Assembly: GCA_029964075.1 (NCBI GenBank)
Contig: CM057147.1
Span: 13,971,513 to 14,035,512 of the forward strand
Source: Patiria pectinifera
Lineage: Eukaryota > Echinodermata > Asteroidea > Valvatida > Asterinidae
Length of the DNA stretch: 64,000 nucleotides
Reading direction: 5' to 3'
Position 1 is the stretch's first letter; each line of letters opens with the position of its first letter. Under the pieces are notes generated by a model. That model saw only the letters and a list, made by a program, of their open reading frames with translations. It made no database searches and was not told where the DNA came from. The position numbers and the translations under genes are program-made. Positions 1 through 12,500 of the stretch are shown piece by piece.

Positions 1-118
1 ATAGGGAAGGATGGGTTTGAATAAGGAAGAGGCGGAGTTAAACAGGGAAGGAGGGGTTTGAATAGGGAAGAGGCGGAGTTAAACAGGGAAGGATGGGTTT
101 GAATAGGGAACAGGCAGG
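1..118. repeat. 41-bp minisatellite at window edge
   Basis: About three copies of a purine-rich 41-bp unit containing GGCGGAGTTAAACAGGGAAG are visible; GGCGGAGTT recurs at 31 and 72 and GATGGGTTT at 10 and 92. The array is cut by the left window edge, so its true length is unknown. From about 120 to 660 the sequence stays purine-rich on this strand but shows no gene and no clear repeat unit. Confidence 0.75.
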
Positions 119-710
119 GTAACGTGCAATTGAAAAGGGAGATAATAATACGCAATGAAAGGGAAATGGTAACAGGAATGGGGGCATACACAGGGTCAGG
201 TTAGAAAATGTAGTGGATATACAGCAAAAATGGGTGATACATGCAGATGGCAAACATGTAAATCAGAGAGGGTGTGGCACAGGGGATTTGAAGTGGTAAG
301 GTAAAAATAGTCAGAGCAGCGAGAAGGGAAGGGCGTGACAAAAAAGGAGAACATTAAGGAAGGGCGTAGTATGGTTGAGGAATGGCGGACACAAAAAGGA
401 AAGTAATGGTAGAACGAAGATTGCCAGAGCAATAAAGTCACAGCAAGTGAAGATGACGCAAATTCAATAATGGAACGCCAAAAACACCAAAGCAAATCAA
501 AACCAATATTCGAACACACCAAACACACCATGAGAGAGCAGAGTGAAAGAGCAATGGGTGGGAGGAGATGGGAAAAAAAGAAAATAAAAAGAGTACCTGT
601 TAGAGCCACCTTTCAATGAGATGAAAATGCAAGCATGGTCAGTATTTGTGGTAAACGCTGGTGGAGAGTGTATTAATTAACAATTATTCAGAGTGGGCAA
701 TTTTTTTTTT

Positions 711-1451
711 TTTGAACTGAGCTCAATTTTTTAAGAGCTGTTAAGCAAAAGAATACGTTTGTGTCCGAATTACTTGGCTATGGCTTGATATTACACACAT
801 GTCTATGGTAGCGGCTGCAGCCACTTCCCATAGACTTGTGTGTAATTTCAAGCCCTAGCCATTACTTGGCTATGGCTTGATATTACACACATGTCTATGG
901 TAGCGGCTGCAGCCACTTCCCATAGACTTGTGTGTAATTTCAAGACATAGCCATTATTTGGCTACGGCTTGAAATGACACACATGTCTATGCCAGCGGCT
1001 GCAGCCACTTCCCACAGACTTGTGTGTAATTTCAAGCCGTAGCCATTACTTGGCTATGGCTTGATATTACACACACGTCTATGGTAGCGGCTACAGCCAC
1101 TTCCCATAGAATCGTGTGCAATTTCAAGCCGTAGCCATTACTTGGCTATGGCTTGAAATTACACACATGTCAATGGTAGCGGCTGCAGCCCCTTCCCATA
1201 GATTCGTGTGCAATTTCAAGCCGTAGCCATTACTTGACTATGGCTTGATATTACACACATGTCTATGGTAGCGGCTACAGCCGCTTCCCATAGACATGTG
1301 TGTAATTTCAAGCCATAGTCAAGTAATTCGGCGCAGCCTAACAAGCACTATGAATGGCATGACATTTTGGCTAGCAGCCCATCTTTGCTTAACAAACATT
1401 GTCTGCGCTTAGCAATGTGCTTATCAGCTCCATTATAAGCTCTGTGCTCAA
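711..1451. mobile_element. TIR-type element enclosing the 92-bp hairpin array
   Basis: The left end (GAGCTCAATTTTTTAAGAGC, then TGTTAAGCAAAAG) and the right end (CTTTGCTTAAC, then GCTTATCAGCTCC and GCTCTGTGCTCA) are imperfect inverted repeats. The left end also resembles the GGGCCCAATTT... element at 49,663-49,921, so a shared family of non-autonomous DNA transposons is likely. No coding potential is seen. Ends are approximate and no target duplication could be fixed. Confidence 0.5.
771..1331. repeat. Six tandem 92-bp units, each a hairpin
   Basis: Unit starts fall at 771, 863, 955, 1047, 1139 and 1231, exactly 92 bp apart. Each unit is an inverted repeat: GGCTATGGCTTGA-ATTACACACATGTCTATGG pairs with CCATAGAC-TGTGTGTAATTTCAAGCCATAGCC around a GGCTGCAGCC centre. 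The whole array is bracketed by CGAATTACTTG and CAAGTAATTCG, which are themselves inverted. Arm substitutions are partly paired between strands of a stem. No protein or RNA family is recognised. Confidence 0.92.
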
Positions 1452-1750
1452 GGGAACCTTGGAATAATTTTTTTTCTGTAAAATAAGCACCCCTTTTATT
1501 TTGACATACATGTACCACACAAATGTCAGTGTGACAACATCACAAATCCAATTGATTATTCAAATTGGTTCCCAGGGCCAACAACTCAAATTCAGCTGTA
1601 GTGGCTCCAAGTCACTTTTTTAACAATTAGATTTTAAATGTCAAATTAATGATTATGAGTGGATGTCTACATTTTGCTGCAGAGTGTCAATACATTCTCC
1701 AGCCAGCATATCAAAATAGGGTAAGCAATCAATTATTTAAATGTGCTTTT

Positions 1751-2375
1751 AAACTACAGCAGCCGATTTCACGAACCTTTATGCAATGGCGCAACTCCAC
1801 AATTTATTGCGTAAGTTACCCAACATTTCACGCTGCACAATGTTTCACTTATGACATATTTCACGAAAGTCTCATAGTGTTTAAGTCCACGACTTGCGCA
1901 ATACATTATGGCGTACCTTGCGCAATCGTTTTGGGTGGCGTAGCTAGCGACTGAAAATGACCTATGCAGGTAAATTGTAATCACCATGGAACCTGTCATT
2001 GCACAACTGATAAATGTCGAAACAAGACACTCACAGCTTCTTGTTTGATAAACTGCTATTTTACTCGTGACAGAATTTTTAGAGTTGCCGCACGATTCCG
2101 AAGAAAGTCGGACAAAATAATTTTCAAAATGGCGGGCTGAGGTGATTCAACGACTGTTTCGTGAACGAACAAATTCATACACAAACAGCCATCGTAAATG
2201 CTGTTATTATCCTCGTCCAAGATGTTTAGATTATTTAAAACGTTGTGCAGCTACGCCAAGTTTCGTGAAATCGATTGTAAATTTACTGCGCCATGCACAA
2301 GAAATTGGTTGTGTAAGTCTTACGCATGGCGCAAGCTACAGTTTTGTTTTATTTCGTGAAATCGGCTGCAGTTGT
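1751..2375. mobile_element. Non-autonomous TIR transposon, about 625 bp
   Basis: CAGCCGATTTCACGAA (from 1759) is the exact reverse complement of TTCGTGAAATCGGCTG (2353-2368), and similarity extends a further 8-9 bp outward. The interior holds palindromic GCGCAA/TTGCGC words and no convincing ORF. The TIR length and lack of coding sequence fit a MITE. The superfamily cannot be told because the target duplication is unclear. Confidence 0.7.
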
Positions 2376-3019
2376 TTTAGTTGAATTAACCCTTTTGCAG
2401 AAGGAACAGTGCATCCATGTTCATGAATGGGTCTTATGTGGGCCCTAAATTTCCTCCTTCACCAGCAAGTTTCCGAAGAAAACTTTCCCACAATTCGGTG
2501 ATCAAATGCCCAGGAAAGACAAGCTTAATGCCCAATAAATGATAGGGTTAGCAAATCTGGACAGCAGTTTTTACAGGATAAAAACAAAGAAGAGCGGAGC
2601 ACATTAGCCATGACAGATGACCATGATGCCATGGATATATGGTAATGATGATAAATGAGTCATCGATTAATGGTTATTGGTTGTTAATATCAAAGCCAAT
2701 GGTTTTTCATAGCAAGAAGTCTGTTAAGCATTTGGTGACAATTCTTAAGTCCATGTCATCTACTGGAAAAGTATAAATAACATTGTAGTGTTTACAAAAA
2801 AATGGTCGTTGACTCAGCTTACACTTAGCTCCAATGGAAAAACATTGGCCCTTTAAGCTACCTCTGTTCAGACGCATGTGGGTCATTCTTTAAATTTAAG
2901 GACCAAATGGTGAAATGTTCCTTGTTCTGTGGTACCGGTACTTTGTAATTTGCCATTCAAATATCATTAGGAATGACTCCAAACAAAGTATTTGTTACCA
3001 GTAGATTTCATAATCACTC
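2376..3019. other. Non-coding stretch, nothing recognised
   Basis: This AT-rich sequence has no ORF of note, no tandem array and no visible TIR pair. It separates two MITEs. Confidence 0.5.
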
Positions 3020-3491
3020 TTAAAGGGAATATACAACATTTGCTTTTGCTGTAATTTTCAGAAATGGATGGATTTCTAAGTTGTTTGAAGTTTTGTGTTC
3101 ATGGATGCTGGAAAAAGAACAATGTTCCTGTTCCCTAACCCCACCTATGATGAAACGGGCAATTTATAGGCGTCAGGGAATTGTAAGGCCAGGGAACCAG
3201 TCTATAGCTGGCTTGCACCCGTTCATAGGTGTGTAATCGATTGCAAATAAACTGTGGACTAACTAAATATGGTAAATTGGCGGCAGTACACATGTTTGTA
3301 AAAGCCGGGGCCAACCAGCATTGGACATTGATAAAAAAAATACCACTTTTCTTGAAAATAACAGCACACCAGGTGCCATGATTTCACAGCATGCTTTAGA
3401 CTGTCATTCATTAACAGTCCAGTAAGGTATTTCATAATAATTTGGTAGCTTTTTTTGGTTGATGTTTGCAAATGTTGTATATTCCCTTTAA
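3020..3491. mobile_element. TTAA-flanked MITE with perfect 24-bp TIR
   Basis: The element starts TTAAAGGGAATATACAAC and ends with the exact reverse complement GTTGTATATTCCCTTTAA; the match runs 24 bp inward without a mismatch. The TTAA at each end is the target duplication expected of piggyBac- or Kolobok-type transposases. The 472-bp interior has no transposase. Two other TTAA families occur in this window (43,763-44,344 with 61,333-61,894; and 57,798-58,228). Confidence 0.85.
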
Positions 3492-3760
3492 GTAGTGCTT
3501 CAGAAGTATAAAATCACAGATGTCAGAAACATGTAACAGGGACAGGAAAAGAGAGGACCTCAAATTTATGGAATGACCCATGAAAGAACTTCAATAAATA
3601 AAAACAAACGTTAGTAGGATGAAATCAATGTGCTGCGTTATCATGACATACAAGTTTACTGATTCACTGAATACAACTGTACATTTTCACCACTGCACCA
3701 CTCAGACACAAAACACTCAACTCACCAGAAATATACCGGTAATGATTACACACTTCATCC

Positions 3761-4152
3761 AATAAGCCATTTGCGAGTAACCTATACCCTTTGGGATTTA
3801 CATTTCAATAACATCTGGTACACTGACTTGCTCAGAATGCTTGGCACATTTTAACTTTGAATTCTCCAGACCAAAGACACTGTTGCTAATCACATGATTC
3901 GGGGCAAGCTCTTGCATAGTTACGTAAGAGACGCTCAGCATCAATACATCGCTCACAGTCACAATGGGTGAGAATGGCACAAAGACACCAGACCATGCCA
4001 GAGCTGGGTGTTGCTAGCATAAGGCTTGCCCTGAATCACGTGATGTAGCAACAGTCTCTTTGGTCGGGAGAATGCAAAGTTAAAATGTGCAAAGCATTGG
4101 ATTAAGTCAGCGTTCCAGATTTTATTCAAATTTAACTCGCAAATGGCTTATT
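3761..4152. mobile_element. Fold-back MITE, AATAAGCC family, copy 1
   Basis: The TIR AATAAGCCATTTGCGAGT is mirrored exactly by ACTCGCAAATGGCTTATT at the right end, and the interior is imperfectly palindromic, so the 392-bp element can fold on itself. Other copies are at 24,112-24,506 (internally inverted relative to this one) and 54,579-54,749 (internally deleted). No coding sequence. From 4,153 to about 4,889 nothing further is recognised. Confidence 0.88.
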
Positions 4153-4889
4153 TGTCTCAGTTAATCATATACAGGGTTTGATCACCCCTTCATAAATCAC
4201 TGCATTTTCAAAAGTTCTTTGGGAATTCACTGCAAAATAAGATTCATCCAATCAAGTACATGTATGTAGACCATCTTTGTTGGCCTGGAGTTCATGACGA
4301 TATTTTTGTTTGCGTGCCTGTTCTATTTATTTTTCAAAGATCATGACTTATTCAATCTTTGACAAAGAAATGATATAGACAATGAATAGGCAAACAGATT
4401 TGGGAGAGTCTTCTCTGGCCCAGAAGTTTAACAAAACAAGAAAAGTGTGTCTTCCAACACAAATGCCCCTACACCATAACCGTCCCATAACTTGACACAC
4501 TGCCACCCTCTTGATATGATAATTTATACGAGCTATCTGGTTCTGTGGGACTATTCAGTTACATAACCATTGATTTGTTTAGTTAACACTGATCTTGACC
4601 TGTGGCACCCCCTCCCTCTGAATTAAAACTGGTTTCACAGGGTAGGTGTTGTGTAATTAAATGTGAAGTGAAAAACAACAAGATCCTACAGAATGAAGTA
4701 GAAAGAGAAACAAGACCAGTGGTTATATATAGTGCAATAATGTGAGGTACATGTACCACACAAAAAATCATAGGTATTACATAAAAAGTTAGTTAATTTT
4801 CAAATACTTAAAAATTTGAAAGAAAACGTGGTTATCAATGGTTAGGCAATTAAGCAAATAACCTGTGAACATAAAAGAAAACCAAAAAA

Positions 4890-5185
4890 TTTAATCTTCG
4901 TCATGTTTGGAATGTAGTGATTCTCAGTGCATTTATAGTGTAGAGAAGTAGTAAAACATACAAACCTGCTGTAAAAGAAATAAAAGAAAACAAAGAAGAT
5001 TAATCTTCTACATGTTGGAATGCAGTGATTCTCAGCGCATTTATAGTGTAGACAAGTATTAAAAACACACAAACCTGCTGTAAAAAAATAAGAGAAAACA
5101 AAAACAAACACGTTAATCTGATGGATGTTGGAGTCTCGTGATTCTCAGTGTATTTGTAGTGCAGAAAAACTAAAAGAAAATAATG
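4890..5185. repeat. Tandem repeat in the 3' region of the Helentron
   Basis: Three diverged copies of a 108-113-bp unit are seen, marked by GATTCTCAG at about 4,919, 5,027 and 5,140 and by ACAAACCTGCTGTAAA. The array starts about 70 bp past the endonuclease stop codon on the minus strand. Tandem repeats near the 3' end are a known trait of Helentrons and their non-autonomous relatives, so the array probably belongs to the element. The true 3' terminus was not fixed. Confidence 0.7.
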
Positions 5186-5255
5186 GAAAATGATAGAAAC
5201 GTGTGGTACAATATGATTTTGCTTTTCACATAAAATACATTGAATCTGTAATCAC

Positions 5256-7267
5256 CTAAAGTATTGATGGAACACCGCGGTACTTCACATACAACCAGTT
5301 ATGATCGCTGAAGTGACAAGCAGAGGTATAACATGTGGTGACATCATCTTTCGTGTAGACATGGTCCAGACATGATCCAGCAATATGTGTCGCTTCGTGT
5401 ACTTGCTGATGGTAGCCATGTTTCAGGAGGTGTCTTGGTATGGAAGATTTCTGAAAGTCACGTCCATCCTGGTTCATGTCTCCGATAATGACAGTTGGCA
5501 ATGAAGTATCTATATCTGCCATTATTTCATTCAGTTTGGAGATACAGTGAGAAGGCGTCTGACTTGGAGATCGATAGACCGCTACAATATTGAGTGGTTG
5601 CATTGTGGAAGATGATATCTGGAATACCATGATTTGTAGACCAGTTACAGAGTGATTTCTATGGTGTGTATAGTGAATATTCTCCTTGACAAGAACCCCA
5701 ACACCACCTGGTAGTCGCTGGCTGTTTATGTCTAGAGGACGGTCAGAACGACAGAGTAGATGATAGCCCTCAGGAGTAAAATCTAAACTATCTTGTCTGT
5801 GGCTTAGCCATGTCTCAAGTATGATGGATACATCGGCATGCTGAAAAACAGGGTCAGCTAGAATGTCTCTATAGTGTCGTACCATGGACCGTGAATTCAG
5901 AACTGCTATTGTTATAACTGTGTCGAAGTCTGGAGAGAGAAACTCATATGGCGATGGAATTTCCTTGTTTTTCAACCTGTTCATTTCATTCTGAACCTTC
6001 GCACATACCTTGAGTTTGGAATCATCAAAGTCAACGATGGTCAACCCTGTGAGGCTTGTGGTTCTGCTGATCGCAACATACCCCTGACCATTATTAAATT
6101 TTCCATTGAATGCAACAACAACTTCAGAAAGAGTTTGCCCCTGAATTTTATGGATTGTGCTAGCCCATGCAAGACGTAAGGGAAACTGATATCGAGTTAT
6201 TTCGAGGCCCTTGGTTTTCTTGGCGATGGAAAACTTTGCCTCCACTCTCTGTATTGGCACTGACTGATGGTTATTTTGGTGGAAGGGGGATTTACGTCGT
6301 GCTTCTGTTCCTACTGCACTGTTGTCAAACTTGACAAATATGGCATTGACATCGGCTCCACATGATTGGAATCCAGTAATTACTCCCTGGCTGCCATTGA
6401 CCAGTCCATCAGCAACATCCACATTGCGTATAAGCATGACTCTGGCACTAACTGCTAACTGCAGCTGATAGGGGAGTCCTCCAGTGAACCTTGAATCGTG
6501 GGAAGGAGTGTAGTCTTTCAGTACAGCTGGCTTTTTATCAATGGCATGAATTGTAATTATTGAGCTCTGTAGAGAATTTAGCATTTTGATGTTGTGCTGA
6601 TCAACCTTGGCATTTGTAGTAAAAATATGTGGCATATCTATGGGATAGTCAGGTGCATTGGGTGAAGTTTGTCGTGACTTTAGAAGAACTACATCCGATG
6701 ATGATTGAGAACCAGTACGGATCCGATTTAGGCACTCTGCAAATTCAAGATCTCCTTGTTGTCTTACAACTGTATCAAGTTCAGCGAGCTGAAACAGATC
6801 TTGCCATAAGTGTCCTTGGAGACGTGACATTTTATTTGAAGGGAGTTCGAAAATGAATTTTTGAGCAACTGGTGGCAGCTGGTAGAAGTCTCCCACAGCT
6901 ATGACTGAAACTCCACCAAACGGAGATTGTGAGCCCTTGATTTCACACAGTCTGTTATGTGTGACAAGCAGTATGTCACTTCCTACCATAGAAATCTCAT
7001 CAATTATTAGAAGTTCTAAAGTGCCTGTCTTTGTTCTAAGTGAGTTCCGTTTGTTATCTGAGAGCTTCTGATAGTTCTTAGTCTGACTGAGGGGAAGTAG
7101 GAATGCTGAGTGCAGTGTCGTTCCTGATATGTTATAGGCAGCAGTACCAGTTGGTGCAGTTAAGAGGATTCGAACCAGGTCCGGATTGTCTCCTTCTCTC
7201 TGTAACTGACGCAGAGCCATCTGGTGAATCGCCCGAATAAGGTGTGACTTCCCTGTCCCAGCACCAC
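5256..7267 (-). CDS. Helentron PIF1-type helicase + EEP endonuclease exon
   Basis: The predicted exon begins at 7267 straight after an AG acceptor and opens with the Walker A GGAGTGKSHLIRAIHQ. Further helicase motifs follow: LLTAPTGTAAYN, the Walker B LLIIDEISMVG, VIAVGDFYQLPPVA, STIHKIQGQTLSEVVV and GYVAISRT. These are the superfamily 1B motifs of PIF1/RecD-like Helitron helicases. The last 220 or so residues form an endonuclease/exonuclease/phosphatase domain with ILETWL, IIGDMNQDG, SCLDHVYT and the terminal SDHNWLYV, carrying the expected acidic, Asn and Asp-His catalytic residues. A methionine at 7220 is inside the helicase and is not a credible start. No stop or frameshift interrupts the exon. 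Confidence 0.92.
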
Positions 7268-7600
7268 CTACATTTGTACATGTAGGAAGAGTAGAGTAGA
7301 GTGTATGTTACTAACGAACACATATCCAATATACCTTCGAAAGTATTACACTTACATGTAATTAGGTTTAACACAAGTTTCGTTGCCTACACACACAAAC
7401 GCATTTAAATGTTGTTTGCACATTTGTCACAACTTGATGTACATGTAGAATCTGAAATGTACCTTTAGAAAACAATGTATTTCAGATTCATCCAAATTTG
7501 TTTACGATCAACATTTCAATGTTTCATAGTAATAAATTATAACCAACATGCAACAATATATTACTTGTAATATTAGTGTAAATATCACAGAGGTACATAC
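7268..7600 (-). other. Predicted intron splitting the Walker A region
   Basis: On the minus strand the Rep exon ends LFIT-G at CATTACAG, followed by GTATGTACCT (donor, 7600). The helicase exon resumes after TTTGTAG (acceptor, 7268). Joining them restores the reading frame across F-I-T-G-G-A-G-T-G-K-S. Unspliced, the Rep frame runs into a stop inside this 333-nt stretch. GT-AG ends and exact repair of a family-wide motif make this a strong prediction, though not transcript-proven. Confidence 0.85.
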
Positions 7601-9569
7601 CTGTAATGAACAAATGGAGTGGAGGTAGTTTAGTGATGGAGAAAGTGTTTGTCTTTCTTTGTTGTTGACACCAGTGAAGAACAGTCTGGAAGACGTCTCT
7701 TTGCTTTTTGTTGAGCTGTTGCACAAGACTTAGGTAGTAGTCTTCAGATAAAAAGCCTGGACGTGCTTCTGATGAGTTGATTATGATGTCAGAATTGACT
7801 GGAATGGATGATGATGTTCGTACAGGGGTGTCACCTGGGTCCAGAATCGCATATGCGGGGTCACACTCTGCTCCTTCAGTACGCTGTTCATGACGCTCTT
7901 GCTCTACCTCAGGTGCAATATCATCCCATGCATGTACAGGTGGACCATCGTTTTCCATACGATTTAAGGCATCCTCAATTAGATCTGAATGCTGCTCTAC
8001 TGAAGCTCTTTTTGCTGATATTTCTGACAGGTTGTCTTGGTATGTTTGTTTATAGGATCCATCATTCATCAGTTGCAATTCGTTTCGCCAAGGCAGATAC
8101 AGCATGAGTTGTGAATGATAATAGGCTTCTGGGTCTTTGCTTTCGTAAAAGTGGTGGTAACGAATGAGAGCATGTTTTGACCGTTTGCGCATTGTTCCTA
8201 AACCCCCCTTAAGTTGTATTGTGCTTGCAGTGCACACCTGGGTACCAAGTGTGTTAGGTTGTACATCTTCACATGTTGATCCTGCTGATCCATATGTGTA
8301 CCACATAGCAAATTCTGCCAAAGTAAGGTCCTCCAATGCATCAGGACGAGCCACATATTTATCAGTTAGACCTGTTTGAAATATGTCCTGTTCTTCATCT
8401 TCCATACTGTCTAATACCTTCTGTGGTTTAAGAAGATGTACTCGTTTATCAGGCATATCAACCGGGACAAACACTGTCTGGAAGTTACTACGGTACAGTG
8501 GTATGCTTAGCAATCTATACACTGCCTCCTGAGCACTAACTTCACGAGCATGCAGAAAGGTTGAGGCGCACTTTTTCATTTGACTTCGAACATCCAAACA
8601 TGACATTTCTCTGCTTACTGCTCTTAGTAGTAACCCCATCTCTCTCTCATCTTTTGTGATGTAAGCTACCATATAGTTTATACATGCATATGGATTCAGG
8701 CAAAACTGTACATCCATATTGGCTTGCCAAGCACGAAGAATATCAGGGTGGTAGGAGTTGATGTTTTTCTCCTCTGGGCTTCTTTTTAGCACCACTGTTT
8801 CCCCTGTTTGTGTAACTGATACGGCTTTGCTGTATGCTTCTGTGGTGATCCCAGCCACACAAAGAAGGTCACTTAAACTCTTGTCAATATTACCAGCAGC
8901 ATCTAGAAGGTCATATACTTTGGTCATGATGTCTTGTGCTGATTTGTACTGAGTTTTTTTCAGAAGAGTATCTTCTGTTTTAAGAGGTCTTGCAATTTTC
9001 GTAGCATCAGATGGAGGCCGTGGATAACGGAATCTGCATGCTTTCTTACTGCTCTTGCGGCATGTTGCTGTATGATTGTGACGCTGTACTTTGTTTACAA
9101 GTTGATGCAGTTCAGGATCATCTTGAATAGATGGTAAAGCACATGTCACACAGCGTTCTATAGCTTCTATAATAGTGATATCGTCATGCTTATTCAGCTT
9201 CGGTGAATTCTCAATCCATATGACACAATGGGCATGTGGGGATCCACGCTGTTGGAACTCTATACGATAACAGTAATGCAGAACCTTTCCAAGAGGGCAG
9301 GCTGCTCCCAAGATGACATCAGAAAATAGACATTGAAGACGGTGATCGAAATGACGAGCTGCAGTCACAGGATTTGAGCGAAGATATGAACATTTATCCT
9401 CCCAGCTTAAAGTTACAATTTGTTCTTCAGTGAGGGCCTGTCCCTGTTGTCTAGCAATAGCCTGAATTGTATCTGTCCAGTGTAAATCTGCTGCTGACAG
9501 CGTCAGGAACCATGTGAATATTCCAAACTGCTTGACAGCTGCCATTAGTTTATACATGACTTTTGCCAA
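7601..9569 (-). CDS. Helentron Rep (HUH nuclease) exon
   Basis: The segment carries the rolling-circle initiator signatures. FTWFLTLSAADLHW lies near its start. RIEFQQRGSPHAHCVIWIE has the metal-binding His-x-His (residues about 112-114 counted from 9569). YMVAYITKDE, near residue 295, has the paired tyrosines that nick DNA. Its C-terminus (LNKKQRDVFQTVLHW, PLHLFIT) is the start of the PIF1 helicase domain and continues after the intron. The upstream N-terminal domain lies in another frame that stops at 9545-9547. The 25-nt overlap joins PPYWQK to VMYKL only if one base is restored near 9,560. The codon ATG at 9569 is therefore unlikely to be a natural start. Confidence 0.9.
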
Positions 9570-12500
9570 TATGGTGGTGTCCCTCTCACAGTTTGAAGAA
9601 AACGATACGCATGATCATTTAAAATGATAGACCGCAATTTCTCTGGGTCCTTCAAGAGACTTGCAGTAACAGCTTCACCTGTGGATGTCTGCATACTAGC
9701 TTTTCTAAGTGCTATAGTCACATTATCCATTATTTGTTTGTGTTCTGTTATGTATTGCGCAAAAAAAATGTATTCAATGTTGGAGGCAAACCTGTTATCT
9801 TTGTTTAAAATTCTAGAATTGAAATACTTTTTAGGTGTTAATTTGATTTGCCTACAGTGGCTGAAACCAAACATTCCAGATGGAAACAACTGCGGAAAAG
9901 CAAGCTCTTCACAGTTTGTATCAAGCATGATGTCTATAGGTCTCTTCCCTTCACCAGGGGCCATATTGAGTATACTGTCTGCATCGAGAGCAGGATCTGC
10001 CGACTGTACACAGGTGTCATATGCAACTCCTTGTCGCTTGCTGTCATCATCCGCGATGCTGTCCTCATCAGATGAACTGTCTTCATCTTCAAGTTGTGGA
10101 TTATGTAATGGTGACTGACATGGTGATGTTTGTGCAAGAGATGCCACTACCTCAGCATTCATATCTTGATCAACAGGAAGAATAGGAGATCCCACTGATA
10201 AAAACGTTGGGCTTATGTCATATGGCGCATGTAGAAGTCTCAATGAAGAACATAAACTCCGTATGTAGGTACACATTGATGCAAATGTATTTGAAGTAAC
10301 CAACACTGCTTGTCCATCACTGGCTAACAAACCATCTTGCCCACGTTGATGCGGATCAAATACTGCATACACAGTCCTGGAGCCATGTTTCTCCACCCAA
10401 ATCCCAACAGCAGAACAGCCCATAATAGCTAGACATCTGTCAGTCTGCACAAGTGTCTTGTGAATGGAGCTGATGAAGGTATTCTCATCTGAGCAATCTG
10501 CTATATGTAGTCCTGACAAAGGAGTTTCCTTCCTGTGTATCACAGTTTGCCCACTGACAATAAAAGAACTAGGCAGACTTTCAAAATCTAAATAACCTGG
10601 TCTGGGAATGTTCTTGGTTATTTCATTGTAGAGTGAATCTCCTTGCAGGAGGATACTGTCTAGGTCACTGACATTCCACAGAGTAGTCTTCTTTATAAGG
10701 CTGTATCCCAGAGCCATCAGGCTGTTGGTCGTGCATTGCTTGCCTCTTGACCGCTCACTGAAGATATGGCTGGTTTGTGCCATGCTGCCTTGAAGTACAA
10801 TGTGCTCCAACATCTCTTGATGGCCTGTAGATACACGTACATCTGGGTAGCAACTGCTGCGTGAACCTTTGTCGTCATGGCTAGGTATAGACTCACTGCT
10901 TGGCTTTGGTGGGCTGTCTAGACTGCCAAATACTGGTTCACAGGTGTGTTTTGTGACATCAGGTACTGAAGAAATCACTGGAGGGTCTTCAGTCTTATGC
11001 CCTTGAACCATAGAATCAACTCCTCCAGTCAACATTTTCCATGCTTCGGCATCTTCATTCAAGCAATCTGTTTCCCAAGTAGTATTCTCTGGTATTTGAT
11101 TGTAATATTTATTGTTGTGTTTCAGCCAGTCAAAAGCCTGAAGAATAGCATGTGGTCTGACATTCTCGAATTGAACGTAACCTTTATATGCCTTTTTTCG
11201 TTTAAGCTTAATTGGAATGATTCCTGCAGAACTTGGTGTTTTGGGCAGAGATTCACACACTTGATCTACATTGACAGGGACATTTACAACTGCTCCCTTT
11301 ATGCCAGCTTGTCGTCCACGTGGAAGTGCTAGTATTTTCATAAAAGGGTAGCGTTGTGCCAGTAGGCGAGCCTCTAATTTAGTTAGAATTTCAAGTTCAT
11401 CTGGCACATCACTTAACTCCAGTGCATTTGCTACTGCTTGTGGTGGCATTGTTTTCTTAGTGAGGTATCTCTTACAGGTTAGACAAAGCCACTCTTTGTC
11501 TTCTTCTGAAATCACTCCAGTGAAACAGGTACTTTGTAGAGTATGTGGTAAATCAAGAAAAGAAGTGGACTTCAACTGTACAACGCTAACTTTGTACAAA
11601 CTACGATGACATGTTGTACAAATATATACAGGAGCTTTAACAATCTTTGTCCTAAATAAGGCAATGGCTTGTTCAATACTGGAAGGATTTCGTTTTCGTC
11701 TTTTTGCATTTTTGTCCAAATCTTGCATATGTTTCCTTTTCACAGGTCGGACTCTATCTGAGGATTTTCTTCTTGAGTCTATCTCTTTCAAATGTTCCTT
11801 TTTGTCTGGAGACGTCTCTGATCTGGATTGTGACATCTGTTTTCTGTTCTTCTCTTTGGCAAGCTCCCGTCTTTCTGGAGACGCCTCAGATCTTGACCGT
11901 GATATCTGTTTTCTGTTTTTCTGTTTGGCAAGCTCCTTTCTTTCTGGAGACGCCTCAGATCTTGATCGTGACATCTGTTTTCTGTTCTTCTCTTTGGCAA
12001 GCTCCTTTCTTTCTGGAGACACCTCAGATCTTGACCGTGACATCTGTTTTCTTCTCTTCTCTTTGGCAAGCTCCCTTCTTTCTGGACAAGCCTCAGATCT
12101 TGATCGTGACATCTGTTTTCTGTTCTTCTCTTTGGCAAGCTCCTTTCTTTCTGGAGACGCCTCAGATCTTGACCGTGACATCTGTTTTCTTCTCTTCTCT
12201 TTGGCAAGCACCCTTCTTTCTGGAGACGCCTCAGATCTTGATTGTGACATCTGTTTTCTGTTCTTCTCTTTGGCAAGCTCCCTTCTTTCTGGAGACGCCT
12301 CAAATCTTGATCGAGACATCTGTTTTCTGTTCTTCTCTTTGGCAAGCTCCCTTCTTTCTGGAGACGCCTCAGATCTTGATCGTGACATCTGTTTTCTGTT
12401 CTTTTCTTTGGCAAGCTCCCTTCTTTCTGGAGACACTCCACATCTTGACCGTGACATCTGTTTTCTTTTCTTCTCTTTGGCAAGCACCCTTCTTTCTGGA

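Noticed and set aside
771..1331. CRISPR-like array
   Set aside because: The whole 92-bp unit repeats with no unique spacers, and the genome is eukaryotic.
7132..7374. Met at 7220 as start of a separate helicase protein
   Set aside because: It lies after Walker A; splicing to the Rep exon restores the complete helicase.
9545..9575. Programmed -1 ribosomal frameshift site
   Set aside because: The GCAAAAG run does not fit a canonical slippery heptamer in the zero frame, and no pseudoknot was evident; a one-base deletion or sequencing error is simpler.
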